From: Candidatus Aminicenantota bacterium
GTDB taxonomy: Bacteria > Acidobacteriota > Aminicenantia > Aminicenantales > Aminicenantaceae
Assembly (NCBI GenBank): GCA_011773465.1
Contig: WVXO01000073.1
Location: forward strand, 1-43,925
DNA length: 43,925 bases
Direction of reading: 5' to 3'
Each line of letters begins with the position of its first letter. The stretch's first letter is position 1. This document shows, piece after piece, positions 17,052 through 25,495 of the stretch. Below the pieces are notes generated by a model that made no database searches, had not been told where the DNA came from, and was given only the letters and a program-made list of their open reading frames with translations. The translations under genes and the position numbers were made by a program.

Positions 17052-17420
17052 ATGAAAATAAAAGGTTTCTTAGTCGTGCTTGTGCTGGCAGCAGGAATAG
17101 TCTATTTACTCTGGATGATGAAGGGAGGTAAGGAGCAACTGCCAAAAGAAGTAGAGGCCTACGGTGAGATGAGGCTTGAACTGACAAAAGCAAATATGCA
17201 TAATCTAAAGACAGCAATTTTTATTTTTACCGCTGAACAAGGACGAACCCCAAAAGATCTAAAGGAGCTAAAAGCGTCTAGTCGGCAATTTGGTGCGAAT
17301 CTAGATTCTTGGGGAACTCCAATCAGATATAAGAGGCTATCAGACCAGAATTTCCTTTTAACTTCTGCTGGTAAGGATAAAGTCTTTAACACATCTGATG
17401 ATATTGTCTTAGAATATTAG
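17052..17420 (+). CDS. Type II secretion pseudopilin (GspG)-like protein
   Basis: 122 residues: an N-terminal membrane helix (about 4-24), a short helix, and a C-terminal domain with the GspG calcium-loop pattern DSWGTPIRYK ... LLTSAGKDKVFNTSDDI. Unlike true pseudopilins there is no recognisable prepilin peptidase site (G followed by FTLIE) before the helix. It is therefore probably a membrane-anchored GspG-like domain rather than an assembled pilin. No secretion genes are adjacent, so its role is unknown. An inverted-repeat element follows the stop directly. Confidence 0.7.
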   Translation: MKIKGFLVVLVLAAGIVYLLWMMKGGKEQLPKEVEAYGEMRLELTKANMHNLKTAIFIFTAEQGRTPKDLKELKASSRQFGANLDSWGTPIRYKRLSDQNFLLTSAGKDKVFNTSDDIVLEY

Positions 17421-17427
17421 TATACAT

Positions 17428-17552
17428 AAAAAGGGGACAGGCTACTTTTTCCTGAAGAAGAGGAGCAGTGTCTCTTTTTTATGGATTTGATAAGTCAAAC
17501 CTCGGTATAAATGGAAAATATCTCCAGAGAAAGTAGCCTGTCCCCTTTTTTA
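17428..17552. repeat. Composite inverted-repeat element 1
   Basis: Left end AAAAAGGGGACAGGCTACTT (from 17428) is repeated in inverse orientation as AAGTAGCCTGTCCCCTTTTT (17531-17550). Between the arms is a degenerate copy of the palindromic repeat (ATTTGATAAGTCAAACC, around 17485-17501). With about 24-bp arms and a total of 125 bp it resembles a non-autonomous MITE-like or REP-type element. It sits just after the pseudopilin-like gene and may also act as its terminator. Confidence 0.75.
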
Positions 17553-17566
17553 TTTCGTATTTTTCG

Positions 17567-17595
17567 TTGAATTCCTCTGAAATTTTTGGTATCTT
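17567..17595 (+). promoter_or_regulatory. Possible promoter of rpoZ
   Basis: TTGAAT (17567-17572), 17-bp spacer, TATCTT (17590-17595). Moderate match only. Confidence 0.35.
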
Positions 17596-17643
17596 ACTTG
17601 CTAAAATATATACAGGAACCAGGATACCAGGAGATAGAATTAC

Positions 17644-18003
17644 TTGAAAACATCCACTGAAATAGACAACAAATTCAGATTTGTCATTTTAGCAGCAAAA
17701 AGAGCAAAGCAGTTATTAAGAGGGGGTAAACCAAGATTAAAATCTAAATCAAGGAATCCAATCCGTGTAGCTCAGCTGGAAGTGGCTAAGGGATTAGTCC
17801 ACTATGATATTGTTGAGCCCAAAAAAGAACAAGTGCGCAAACCAGAAGAAGAAGACTTCATTGGAGAGGAAATAAGAAACAAAGAACAAGTGCCAAGTAA
17901 GGAAGATGAAGTTAAAGCTAAAAAGAAAGTGAAGAAACCTAAAGAGAAGCCCAAAGAAAAACCTAAGGAAAAGCCAGAGGAAAAATCCAAAAAGAAGAAA
18001 TAA
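17644..18003 (+). CDS. rpoZ: DNA-directed RNA polymerase omega subunit with a long basic tail
   Basis: 119 residues from a TTG start with AGGAG upstream. Residues 4-56 match omega: IDNKFRFVILAAKRAKQLL, the Gly-Lys-Pro turn, and NPIRVAQLEVAKGLV, in place of the usual K-P-T-V-A-L-E-I-A. Omega clamps the C-terminus of beta-prime and aids polymerase assembly. The tail (about 60-119) is unusual: acidic then strongly Lys/Glu/Pro-rich with tandem KPKE units. Such low-complexity tails are probably disordered. The usual neighbour gmk is not here. Confidence 0.8.
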   Translation: MKTSTEIDNKFRFVILAAKRAKQLLRGGKPRLKSKSRNPIRVAQLEVAKGLVHYDIVEPKKEQVRKPEEEDFIGEEIRNKEQVPSKEDEVKAKKKVKKPKEKPKEKPKEKPEEKSKKKK

Positions 18004-18039
18004 GGGGATAAAACTTAGACGGAGAGATTTTTTAAGAGT

Positions 18040-18558
18040 TTATCTATTTTTCTCCAACTCTTTTTTGATAAGCTGGATATAATCCAGCTTGATGAATTCT
18101 TTCTTTGAAGCGCCCAGGGCCTCGGCAAATTTTACGATCTCCTCTCTTGCGCCCTCCAGCTCCATAAAGTTTCCGATAGATGTTTCATCCAGAGATATTT
18201 TTAAGCTTTTTTTTCTGTAGATTGTTCTGTATTTTGCATAGTTGAAGACAGGAATAAACCCTAAGGATCTTAGTATTTTTCTCAGTTGTTTTTCGTTTTT
18301 TACTTCTGTCTCATATTCTTCTTTTATTTTAAATTTTCTTGATTTTTGAGGGTGTCCTTTGAAAGTTAGGAAGGATTTCTTATTCATTCTTCGAAATCTT
18401 AATGCTTGTTGCCTTTTATAAAGCGTCTTTGAGGGAAAGTCGTAAAGGGTGTTTTCTTCATAGAAACGTTCTTTTTCCAGTTTGGCTCCGAGCCTCAAGA
18501 TTTTTTCTCCGAGGTTTTTTATGTCATCGACCCTGATTTTTACTTCTATTTCAACCAT
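18040..18558 (-). CDS. CYTH-domain phosphatase (class IV adenylate cyclase/thiamine-triphosphatase family)
   Basis: 172 residues from the ATG at 18558 (a TTG directly before it is also in frame). The N-terminal signature VEIEVKIRV supplies the ExExK metal/phosphate motif, and later strands carry paired Arg/Lys (ALRFRR, FLTFKG, KFKIKEEYETEV) that line the triphosphate tunnel. The length fits the CyaB/ThTPase group. Whether it cleaves thiamine triphosphate, tripolyphosphate or makes cAMP cannot be judged from sequence. It is last in a minus-strand run tatD-prenyltransferase-small ORF-CYTH. Confidence 0.85.
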   Translation of the reverse strand: MVEIEVKIRVDDIKNLGEKILRLGAKLEKERFYEENTLYDFPSKTLYKRQQALRFRRMNKKSFLTFKGHPQKSRKFKIKEEYETEVKNEKQLRKILRSLGFIPVFNYAKYRTIYRKKSLKISLDETSIGNFMELEGAREEIVKFAEALGASKKEFIKLDYIQLIKKELEKNR

Positions 18559-18579
18559 CAATTCTCTTCCTTAGGACCT

Positions 18580-18744
18580 TTATTTTTTCGCATTTCCTGC
18601 TCTGAGGATTTTTGCATCTCGAGCACCATAATATTCATCTGAGAAAAACAGCAGAGCCGCACAAATTAGTAAAGCATGAAGAGTAAACAATAAGGATAGC
18701 TTGAATTCCTTTAAAGTTTTTTTGACCCTAATCCTTTGCTTCAG
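18580..18744 (-). CDS. Possible small single-span membrane protein (54 aa) in the tatD operon
   Basis: An open frame of 54 codons fits exactly between the prenyltransferase stop (TAG at 18747-18749) and the CYTH gene. It reads a Lys/Arg-rich N-terminus, one hydrophobic span LSLLFTLHALLICAALLFF, then a polar tail SDEYYGARDAKILRAGNAKK. This is the expected inside-positive topology. The only plausible start is a CTG two bases after the upstream stop, with AAGGA about 8 nt before it. ATG, GTG and TTG are absent, which lowers confidence. The protein is not recognised. Confidence 0.35.
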   Translation of the reverse strand: MKQRIRVKKTLKEFKLSLLFTLHALLICAALLFFSDEYYGARDAKILRAGNAKK

Positions 18745-18746
18745 GC

Positions 18747-19769
18747 CTATTTCCTTCTTTTTATGATGAACTCCGATAACAAACTTAGGGCCTCTTGATG
18801 GGTAGATTTTGGAAACTGAGACATGATTTCTCTGGATTTATGCGAGAACTCTTCTGCTTTTTTGTAGGTGTAATCAAGCGCACCGTTGGATTTAACGATT
18901 TTGAGAATTTCCTCAAGAGATTCCTTATTCTGATTCTTCTGTCTCATTAACTCAATGATACGTTTTCGATTTTCTCTGCCGTCATTGTGCCGGGTGTATA
19001 TTAAGGGCAAAGTGATACGGCCTTCGCTTAAATCGGAAAGAATTGGCTTGCCCAAGGTTTTTTCCTCTCCTGTAAAGTCAAGAAGATCGTCAATTATTTG
19101 AAAACTCATTCCCAGATTCGCACCGTATTCTGCCAGGTAGTTTTCTTCTTCCTTGGAGGCCCTTCCAAGAATACCTCCTATTTGGCAGGAAGCGGAGAAA
19201 AGAGATGCGGTCTTTTTATTGATGATATCCAAGTAATCCTTTTCGGCCAGATCCAGATTTCCGCTCAGATAGTATTCTGTCAGTTCCCCTTCGACCATCC
19301 TGGCGGAAATGCTGGTAAGAATCTGGATGATCTGGCGGTGTTCACTCTGTAGAGATAAACCCAGGGCCTTTATATACAGATAGTCACCCAAGAGAACAGT
19401 AATGTTTGGACCCCATTTGGCATGGATGGACTCTCTTCCTCTCCTTATTTTTGAGTTGTCGATGATATCATCATGGATGAGGCTGGCAGTATGAATTGCT
19501 TCCACCAAGGTGGACATCAAAATGTGCTCTTTTCCCTTATAGCCGAATAATTTGGAACAAAGTAATACGAGAGCAGGCCTTATTCTTTTACCGTTTGTTT
19601 GAAAAAGATAGGTGCTGATATCGGAGATGAGCTTATTAGGAGAACAGGAAAAAAGTCGGAGCTCCTCCTCCACTTTTTTCAGATCCTTCATGATGTTGTT
19701 GTACAGACTTCTTAGGCTTGGACTTTTTTCCACGCGAGATTTGATAGAATTTCTGGCTAATTTACTCAT
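18747..19769 (-). CDS. Polyprenyl diphosphate synthase (trans-type, long chain)
   Basis: 340 residues. GKRIRP (60-65) binds isopentenyl diphosphate. The first aspartate-rich motif is DDIID (100-104), the second DDLLD (227-231), with KTASLF at 186-191. The residues before the first motif (HTASLIH) are small, as in long-chain (C30-C50) synthases, so it likely makes the side chain of a quinone or the undecaprenyl-like carrier. It lies 33 bp after tatD in the same direction. Product length cannot be set from sequence alone. Confidence 0.9.
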   Translation of the reverse strand: MSKLARNSIKSRVEKSPSLRSLYNNIMKDLKKVEEELRLFSCSPNKLISDISTYLFQTNGKRIRPALVLLCSKLFGYKGKEHILMSTLVEAIHTASLIHDDIIDNSKIRRGRESIHAKWGPNITVLLGDYLYIKALGLSLQSEHRQIIQILTSISARMVEGELTEYYLSGNLDLAEKDYLDIINKKTASLFSASCQIGGILGRASKEEENYLAEYGANLGMSFQIIDDLLDFTGEEKTLGKPILSDLSEGRITLPLIYTRHNDGRENRKRIIELMRQKNQNKESLEEILKIVKSNGALDYTYKKAEEFSHKSREIMSQFPKSTHQEALSLLSEFIIKRRK

Positions 19770-19802
19770 CTTTAATTGAAAAAATTCAAAACCGTCCTTA
19801 TC

Positions 19803-20606
19803 TTAGCATCTCGGATTTTTTATTTCAAACATAAAAAGAGATTCGAAATTTTGAGAAGTTGCGCAGGCCAGTTTGTCCAAAGAGACCTTCTTTATTCCAG
19901 CTAGAACTTTGGCGGTTTCTATAACATGGGCCGGTTCATTCCTCTTTTTTTCGCTTTTAAGGGAAAAGGGGACAAGATAGGGGGAATCAGTCTCGACTAG
20001 AAGTTTTCCTAGAGGTATTTTTTCGGCAATCTCTCTTAAAGGCTGGGCTTTTGGAAATGTTAGAATGCCAGAAAAGGAGATAAAGAAATCGAGATCCATC
20101 ATTTGCTTTGCCAGCGTCCAATCTTCGCTGAAACAGTGCAGGACGCCTCCCTTGCTGAAGCGCTCTTGCTCTATTGCCTGAGCCGCTTCCTTGCTTGAAT
20201 TTCGACTGTGGACGACGACCGGAAGCCCCAATTTCTGAGCTAGGTTGAGTTGGCGGCGGAAGACTTCTTCTTGCTCAAGGCGCGGCGAGAAGTTGTAGTG
20301 AAAATCAAGCCCGATTTCTCCTACGGCTTTTATTTTTTTCTCTACGGCCAGTTTCTCTATTCTTTGAGCGTGGCTCGGAGTGAAGTGTTTAGCTTGATGA
20401 GGATGCACTCCTGCTGCGGCAATGAGACTCTCGTATTTTTCTGTTAAATCGAAAGTCTTTTTTATACTTTTGGGATTGGTGACATCTGCAAGGCAAAGTA
20501 TGGAATTGATCCCTTCCCGGAAAGCTCTCTGGACAACCAGATCGCGGTCTTCATCAAATTCCTCCATCTCTAGGTGAGCATGCGAATCAACAAGGGTGTG
20601 AGCCAT
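19803..20606 (-). CDS. tatD: TatD family metal-dependent DNase
   Basis: 267 residues. The amidohydrolase-fold ligands are visible: DSHAHLE (His9, His11), AVGEIGLDFHY (Glu in the middle), VVVHSRNS, VLHCFSEDW and ETDSPYLVP near the C-terminus. This is the full set for TatD/YcfH enzymes, which act as 3'-5' exonucleases or AP-site/D-aminoacyl-tRNA-related hydrolases in different members. Length is typical. It is the first gene of the tatD-prenyltransferase-CYTH run. Confidence 0.92.
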   Translation of the reverse strand: MAHTLVDSHAHLEMEEFDEDRDLVVQRAFREGINSILCLADVTNPKSIKKTFDLTEKYESLIAAAGVHPHQAKHFTPSHAQRIEKLAVEKKIKAVGEIGLDFHYNFSPRLEQEEVFRRQLNLAQKLGLPVVVHSRNSSKEAAQAIEQERFSKGGVLHCFSEDWTLAKQMMDLDFFISFSGILTFPKAQPLREIAEKIPLGKLLVETDSPYLVPFSLKSEKKRNEPAHVIETAKVLAGIKKVSLDKLACATSQNFESLFMFEIKNPRC

Positions 20607-20749
20607 TTCTTTCTCTTATGAAGAAAGATCGAGAAAAGCAAAAGTCCTTATAACGTAAAAGGTAAAGGGCAAAAAGCAGACTCTGTTACATCAAAGAACC
20701 AAAAAGCGGCTATTCCGCAGTCAAATATGGTGTCGTCTAGGTTCAAGCG

Positions 20750-20778
20750 AAAAATGGAATAAAGAAAGCCATTTTTTT
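20750..20778 (-). terminator. Weak terminator after the DUF885 gene
   Basis: On the minus strand AAAAATGG pairs with CCATTTTT across an 11-nt loop directly after the stop codon. It is AT-rich and therefore a weak candidate. Confidence 0.35.
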
Positions 20779-22548
20779 TTATTCCAAAATCTTTTTCTTC
20801 AGGTGGCGAATAGGAAGGGCTCCGTAGCTGAGTAGTTTTGCGAGAAATTCTTTTTTGCTGAAATCGTCGCCCTTAAGATTCTTGTATTCCTTTTCCATGT
20901 CCAGAATTTCCTGGAAACCAACGTAAGCGCAAGTGCTATCGACCGGCTTTAGGATAATGCGATTCCATTTTCTTTCGGCTTCAGCTTGAGTTTGAAAGCC
21001 GCCTCTTGTCATATAGGCAACGGCCATTTCTTTAGTCATGCCGCCTTGATGGATATTGAGTTCTAGCTTAAAATCCATAACCGCTTTGAGAAGCAACTTG
21101 AGCTGATTCAAACGGAGTCTTAGGTCATAATTGCCAAAACCTTTAAAAATCAGTTCTTCTTCAAGGCTGACAGGCCACCCCTTAATCAAAGGCATATTCG
21201 GATAGAGATTTCTTGCGAGCGAGGGATATTTGCGAGTGGAAAACAAGGGAACAAACTGCCCGGGATAAGCTTTCCGGACAATCCAGAAATAGAGAAAGAA
21301 ATTATTGTATTCCTCAAAGAAGGATTTGATCTGGTCCTCTCCCCATTCTTCAGGAATGGGTGTGATCTGAAAAGAGAAGGCACCTGAATTTTCATAAGCT
21401 CCGGGAGATGTAAGGCAGGCCCAGGTTATTCCCTGTGATTCAAGCGGCATGGGTACGATTTCGAGGCTATTCTCAGGTAGTTCAACAAGCTCGTTCTCGA
21501 TGATGAAACTCTTTATTTCCTCTGTTGAAGTTTTGATCCTGTCTATATAATCCTCTTTCGCAACATGTTCTGCTTTAATCTTATCAAATACATGCGATAC
21601 TGCGGTATTTATGAGCTGGTCTTCATTGAGACTAGGAGGCGGATTTTCTAGGTCTATTTTCGGGTCCATTATTTTATAAAGTGGTATGCAGACAAGGAAC
21701 ATTTCACGCCGGATATTCTTATAATCAGCATCGGCTCTGGCGTTAAGTTCCTGGAGAGGAATGTCGTTCTGTAATGTTAGCCGGGCAAGCCTAAGATGAG
21801 CCTGTTCTCCTAAACGGAAATTTCCGGTAGACTTGGGAAGAAGTTCATTCTGGAGAAAATTCTGATAATCTTCTAAGGCAGGAATAACTTTAGCTAAATT
21901 TGCATTAAGTTTGGATTTGTGAGCTTCTGGGGCTTGTTCAATCAATTGGGGCAATTCATTTTTATAAAAGTTCATTATTCCCGGGAATTGCTTTATAGCT
22001 GTTTCTGTGAAAATTTGAGGAGGAGTCTTTAGGTTCTCTTTAGCCTGTTTGATAAGTTTCGGCAGTCCCTTTAATCTGTCTGTAGCGTTCTTTGCTCTTG
22101 TATCTATTGGAGCAAATTCCTTGGAAAGGAGGGATCGTATGCAGCTTGTGAAGATTTCATTGTAAAAAATAGGATTGTACTCCCAGGGAACAAGATTTTC
22201 ATGCTTGAAAAGTTCAAGGTCTAAAGCATCGATCATCATCTCATGGTCGATCAGAAGCTCAGGGCTTAGCTTGAATTTATCAACTTTAGCCACGAATTCT
22301 TGATTGAATTCATCCAAAGATTCGTGCCGCTTCTCGATGCTCTTGCTGCTGAGGTTTTCTAGCTGGGTGTCGTACTTGTGGTAACCAGCGATGGTAGCAG
22401 AGGTCGGGTAAAACTTCCAAAGTTCATCGAGATAATTTTCTAATGTTTTTTTGAATTTTTCGTCTTCATCATTTTTCTCAGAGAGAAGCATACTAGTGCT
22501 CAAAAAAACAAAGAGTAGGATGACGAATGGAATGATTTTTCTCCTCAT
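20779..22548 (-). CDS. DUF885 family exported protein, catalytic zinc motif lost
   Basis: 589 residues with a signal peptide (about 1-23) and a good ribosome site (GAGGAGG). The overall pattern is DUF885: an N-terminal helical region, then GWPVSLEEEL and DFKLELNIHQGGMTKEMAVAYM near the C-terminus. The family's metallopeptidase-like motif HEAxPGHxxQ should lie near residue 425, but here it reads RKAYPGQFVP (425-434). The first His is Arg, Glu is Lys and the second His is Gln. The remaining sequence has no stop or frameshift, so this looks like a deliberate or tolerated inactive paralogue, perhaps a binding protein. Confidence 0.82.
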   Translation of the reverse strand: MRRKIIPFVILLFVFLSTSMLLSEKNDEDEKFKKTLENYLDELWKFYPTSATIAGYHKYDTQLENLSSKSIEKRHESLDEFNQEFVAKVDKFKLSPELLIDHEMMIDALDLELFKHENLVPWEYNPIFYNEIFTSCIRSLLSKEFAPIDTRAKNATDRLKGLPKLIKQAKENLKTPPQIFTETAIKQFPGIMNFYKNELPQLIEQAPEAHKSKLNANLAKVIPALEDYQNFLQNELLPKSTGNFRLGEQAHLRLARLTLQNDIPLQELNARADADYKNIRREMFLVCIPLYKIMDPKIDLENPPPSLNEDQLINTAVSHVFDKIKAEHVAKEDYIDRIKTSTEEIKSFIIENELVELPENSLEIVPMPLESQGITWACLTSPGAYENSGAFSFQITPIPEEWGEDQIKSFFEEYNNFFLYFWIVRKAYPGQFVPLFSTRKYPSLARNLYPNMPLIKGWPVSLEEELIFKGFGNYDLRLRLNQLKLLLKAVMDFKLELNIHQGGMTKEMAVAYMTRGGFQTQAEAERKWNRIILKPVDSTCAYVGFQEILDMEKEYKNLKGDDFSKKEFLAKLLSYGALPIRHLKKKILE

Positions 22549-22678
22549 TTAATCCTCCTCTATAAGAGCTTTATTTCATGCAAGTTACCTCTTCCAGGGG
22601 CTTTTATCATTTTATGAAGTTGCAATCCTACCACAAAATGATGACTGGAAGCAACAATTCCTCTCTTTAATCCTTACT

Positions 22679-23680
22679 TTAGAACTGGATAACTGCTGAT
22701 CCCCATGTGTAGCCAGAACCAAAGGCTGTAAGGACAACAATATCGCCTTCTTTTATTATTCTTCCCTTAAGAGCTTCATCCATTGCAATAGGAATCGAGG
22801 CTGATGTCGTATTTCCGAAGCGATCTATATTTCTAATCACTTTTTCGATTGGAATTTTTAGACTCCTTGCTACCATCTGAGAGATCCTGTCGTTAGCTTG
22901 ATGGGGTATAAGGTGGTCAACATCATCAATCGAGAGATCATTATGTTTTAGAGCAATTCTTACTGCTTCGGGCATTTTTTCTGAAGCGTTTTTGAAAACA
23001 TTCCGTCCGTCCATTTCAGGAAAGAATTTTTTGTTCTTAAAGAATTCTTCAGAAAACGTGGGATTATCTTTAGGGCTTGGTTTCTCCATCCATAAATCAG
23101 ATACAAACCTTCCATCTGAAAAAAGATGGGTTGAAAGGATGCCTCGGCTGTCATTTTTTTCATTGGGCTCTAGGATAACCGCGCCGCCTCCGTCTCCGAA
23201 AAGGACAGCCATGTCTCTTCCTTCATCAGAATAATTCAAGTTTGATGATTGGACCTCAGCAGCAACAAGAAGAATCCTCTTGTAGCTGTGCGTTTTGATG
23301 TACTGATCAGCTACAGAAAGTGCGTAGATAAAGCCTGTACACTGATTCCTCACATCGAGGGCTCCAATTCCTGAAAGCCCCAGTTTAGCTTGGACTATCA
23401 CGCCTATTCCAGGGAAATAATGGTCTGGGGAGAGAGTGGCAGCGATGATAAAGTCTATTTCTGATTTGTCGATTTTGGCGTCCTCAATAGCTAGTAGGGC
23501 TGCTTCATAAGCTAAGTCTGAACTCCCTACGCCAGGTTCCACATGACGCCTTTCTACAATTCCTGACCTCTGGCGAATCCACTCATCAGAGGTGTCCATT
23601 TTTTTCTCTAAGTCGAAGTTTGTGACAACTTTGGACGGGACGAAGTGACCTGTTCCTGTTATAAGTGCTTTTGTATTCAT
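22679..23680 (-). CDS. fabH: 3-oxoacyl-ACP synthase III (FabH-like)
   Basis: 333 residues, full length. The catalytic triad is intact: Cys114 in DVRNQCTGF, His260 in IPHQAND and Asn290 in RFGNTTSASIP. The glycine-rich GDGGGAVIL (162-170) and the ending GSGYTWGSAVIQF are standard for FabH. It condenses acetyl-CoA (or another acyl-CoA) with malonyl-ACP to begin fatty acid synthesis. It stands apart from other fab genes, so it may instead serve a specialised lipid pathway; the lipid genes at 24408-26680 are close by. Confidence 0.88.
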   Translation of the reverse strand: MNTKALITGTGHFVPSKVVTNFDLEKKMDTSDEWIRQRSGIVERRHVEPGVGSSDLAYEAALLAIEDAKIDKSEIDFIIAATLSPDHYFPGIGVIVQAKLGLSGIGALDVRNQCTGFIYALSVADQYIKTHSYKRILLVAAEVQSSNLNYSDEGRDMAVLFGDGGGAVILEPNEKNDSRGILSTHLFSDGRFVSDLWMEKPSPKDNPTFSEEFFKNKKFFPEMDGRNVFKNASEKMPEAVRIALKHNDLSIDDVDHLIPHQANDRISQMVARSLKIPIEKVIRNIDRFGNTTSASIPIAMDEALKGRIIKEGDIVVLTAFGSGYTWGSAVIQF

Positions 23681-23735
23681 AATGATTTCGATAAATTATA
23701 ATAGAAGAGCCAGGAAAAATAAAGGCATAATTTTC

Positions 23736-23764
23736 TTGACTCAAAAAAAGGAAGAGAGTAATAT
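23736..23764 (+). promoter_or_regulatory. Promoter of the DsbD-alpha-like gene
   Basis: TTGACT (23736-23741), 17-bp spacer, TAATAT (23759-23764), 32 nt before the TTG start. It lies in the 115-bp divergent gap with fabH. Confidence 0.55.
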
Positions 23765-23795
23765 CCACTTTGCAGGAAAAGGCAGGAGAGCTTAA

Positions 23796-24257
23796 TTGAG
23801 AAGGTATATTTTTCTTTGTGTTCTAATTTTTAGTTTTTCTCTTTTTGCTTTTGCTGAAGAAAAAGATCTTTTGAAGATTGAAGCTTCTTCGAGCCCTAAA
23901 AGGCTCTCTAGGAGCCAGAAAGGGAAGATAGTCCTAAAAATTAGTTTAGAGGAAGGTATCTTTATCAGTCCTGAGCCTTCTTTTATCATCGAATTTAATC
24001 CTTGTGAGGAGCTTATCATCCCTAAAAGTTTATCTACTGACTCTGGTCTGGAGATTGATATTTTAGAAGAAAATGGAGAAGATCACTTGGATCTGAGGGA
24101 GGCAATTGAAATACCTTTTACGGTCCGCTTGATGGCAAAGCAAGGCAGTCATCTTCTTGAGGGAAAAATCAAATATTTTGCCTGCTCAAAAGAAGAGGGA
24201 TGGTGCTTGAAGTATACATCTAAGTTTTCTGCTGCCTTCTACATCCGCCAGCCTTAA
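23796..24257 (+). CDS. Exported DsbD-alpha/DsbC-corrector-like domain protein
   Basis: 153 residues from a TTG start with GGAGAG upstream; signal peptide about 1-20 (ending FAFAEE). The rest is an Ig-like all-beta domain. The pair of Cys in IKYFACSKEEGWC and the GIFISPEPSF region resemble the N-terminal domain of DsbD (PF11412-like), which passes electrons to periplasmic thiol partners. The transmembrane and thioredoxin parts of DsbD are absent, so it could be a stand-alone redox or copper-handling protein. Convergent with the epimerase gene, separated by an inverted-repeat element. Confidence 0.6.
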   Translation: MRRYIFLCVLIFSFSLFAFAEEKDLLKIEASSSPKRLSRSQKGKIVLKISLEEGIFISPEPSFIIEFNPCEELIIPKSLSTDSGLEIDILEENGEDHLDLREAIEIPFTVRLMAKQGSHLLEGKIKYFACSKEEGWCLKYTSKFSAAFYIRQP

Positions 24258-24302
24258 TCCCGGGGTCAGGTCTTGCTTTTTGCGCTTTTATCCCCGAGAA
24301 AA

Positions 24303-24398
24303 GGAAAAAAGCGGACAAGCTACTTTTTTTAAATGTGTGGGTTTGATAAATCAAACCCCTACGAAATTTACGAAAAAGTAGCTTATCTCCTTTTTTAT
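24303..24398. repeat. Composite inverted-repeat element 2 with nested palindrome
   Basis: Left arm around 24303-24330 (GCGGACAAGCTACTTTTTTT) and right arm 24372-24398 (GAAAAAGTAGCTTATCTCC) are inverted copies. The centre holds a clean palindromic repeat GGGTTTGATAAATCAAACCC at 24339-24358. It lies between two convergent genes. Bases 24259-24290 just before it (CGGGGTCAGGTCTTGC) look like the end of a further related unit. Confidence 0.8.
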
Positions 24399-24407
24399 GA
24401 TTTGAAT

Positions 24408-25379
24408 TTACAGCCAGTTGTGTTTGAAGTACCAGTCAAGGGTTTCTTGAATAGCTTCCTGCAGTGAATACTGAGGTTGAAAAGATAATTTCTCTCTTGC
24501 TTTTCCCATATCTGCGATCCAGCTTCTCTGCTTCATCTGTTTGAATTTATCCAGGTTTAGAATGCTCGGTTTCTTGCTTATCCTGCCCGCAATATCAGCG
24601 ATCAAAGCTACAAAAAAGCCTATGGGGATGGGAATTTTCACTTTTTTTAATTTTTTGCCCATTGCTTGTCCTGCGAGTTCTCCAAACTCATCATAGCTGC
24701 AGGGATTCGGATCGCCGATATTGAAGATTTCTCCATTTTCTATTTCTTTTTGGGAGCAAAGATAATGAGCTCTGATTAGATCCTTGACATAACACACACT
24801 CATATATCTTTGTTTTGAACCAATCGCTGGAAGAGCCCCTTTTTTTATCCATTTGAAATAATTAAGGAAATCTTTATCTCTCGGACCAATGACAGCAGGA
24901 GCTCTTAAGATGACTATTGGATAGACCTCCCTGAATTTTAAAGCCTCGATCTCACCCATAAGCTTGCTTTTACCGTAGGGTGTGATGGGATGAGGTACGT
25001 CGCTTTCCTGGACTGGTTTCTCGTCAAAGGAAGGCCCGACGGCCGCGAGACTGCTGAGGTAGATAATTTTTTTAGGATGTATCTTTTGATCATGCAGAGA
25101 GTTGAAAAGGCTTGCCGTTCCTTGTTGATTTACTGTATAATAATCAGCCACATCGGAAGAATTGGTTAGGCCTGCAATATGAAAGACAAAGTCGATGTCA
25201 GAAGGAAGAGAGGGAATAGAGAGAAGATCTCCCTTCAAGAGATGAATGCTGAGTCCTTTTAACCATTTCAGATTATGAGGGTCTCGGACAAGCGCGTATA
25301 TTTCAGCGCCTTCATCCAAGAGAAATTCTGCGAGATGGCTTCCGATAAAGCCAGTTCCTCCGGTGAGAAGAGCTTTCAT
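24408..25379 (-). CDS. NAD(P)-dependent epimerase/dehydratase (extended SDR), possible ketosphinganine reductase
   Basis: 323 residues. Rossmann loop GGTGFIG (7-13), catalytic Ser109/110 in YLSSLAAVG, and Tyr135-x3-Lys139 in YGKSK are all present, with RAPAVIGPRDK and IFNIGDPNPCSYDE typical of extended SDRs. The enzyme reduces or epimerises a carbonyl substrate with NAD(P)H. In Caulobacter an SDR annotated this way (CerR) reduces 3-ketosphinganine next to serine palmitoyltransferase. Here the divergent neighbour 95 bp away is serine-palmitoyltransferase-like, so that role is my favoured inference, not proof. A sugar-nucleotide epimerase or 3-beta-HSD-type activity remains possible. Confidence 0.82.
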   Translation of the reverse strand: MKALLTGGTGFIGSHLAEFLLDEGAEIYALVRDPHNLKWLKGLSIHLLKGDLLSIPSLPSDIDFVFHIAGLTNSSDVADYYTVNQQGTASLFNSLHDQKIHPKKIIYLSSLAAVGPSFDEKPVQESDVPHPITPYGKSKLMGEIEALKFREVYPIVILRAPAVIGPRDKDFLNYFKWIKKGALPAIGSKQRYMSVCYVKDLIRAHYLCSQKEIENGEIFNIGDPNPCSYDEFGELAGQAMGKKLKKVKIPIPIGFFVALIADIAGRISKKPSILNLDKFKQMKQRSWIADMGKAREKLSFQPQYSLQEAIQETLDWYFKHNWL

Positions 25380-25495
25380 TGTTTAGATTGTATGAAAATT
25401 GCCCACCATGGTCAAACCTTAACCGTTCTAGGGCTATGAAGAATTAGAGGAGATATTTCCTGTGTTAAGGAGAGATGCTAAAAAAGGAGGAGAGG

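Noticed and set aside
17802-17990. Minus-strand FSLGFSLG-repeat protein
   Set aside because: It is the reverse reading of the KPKE-repeat tail of omega, a composition artefact.
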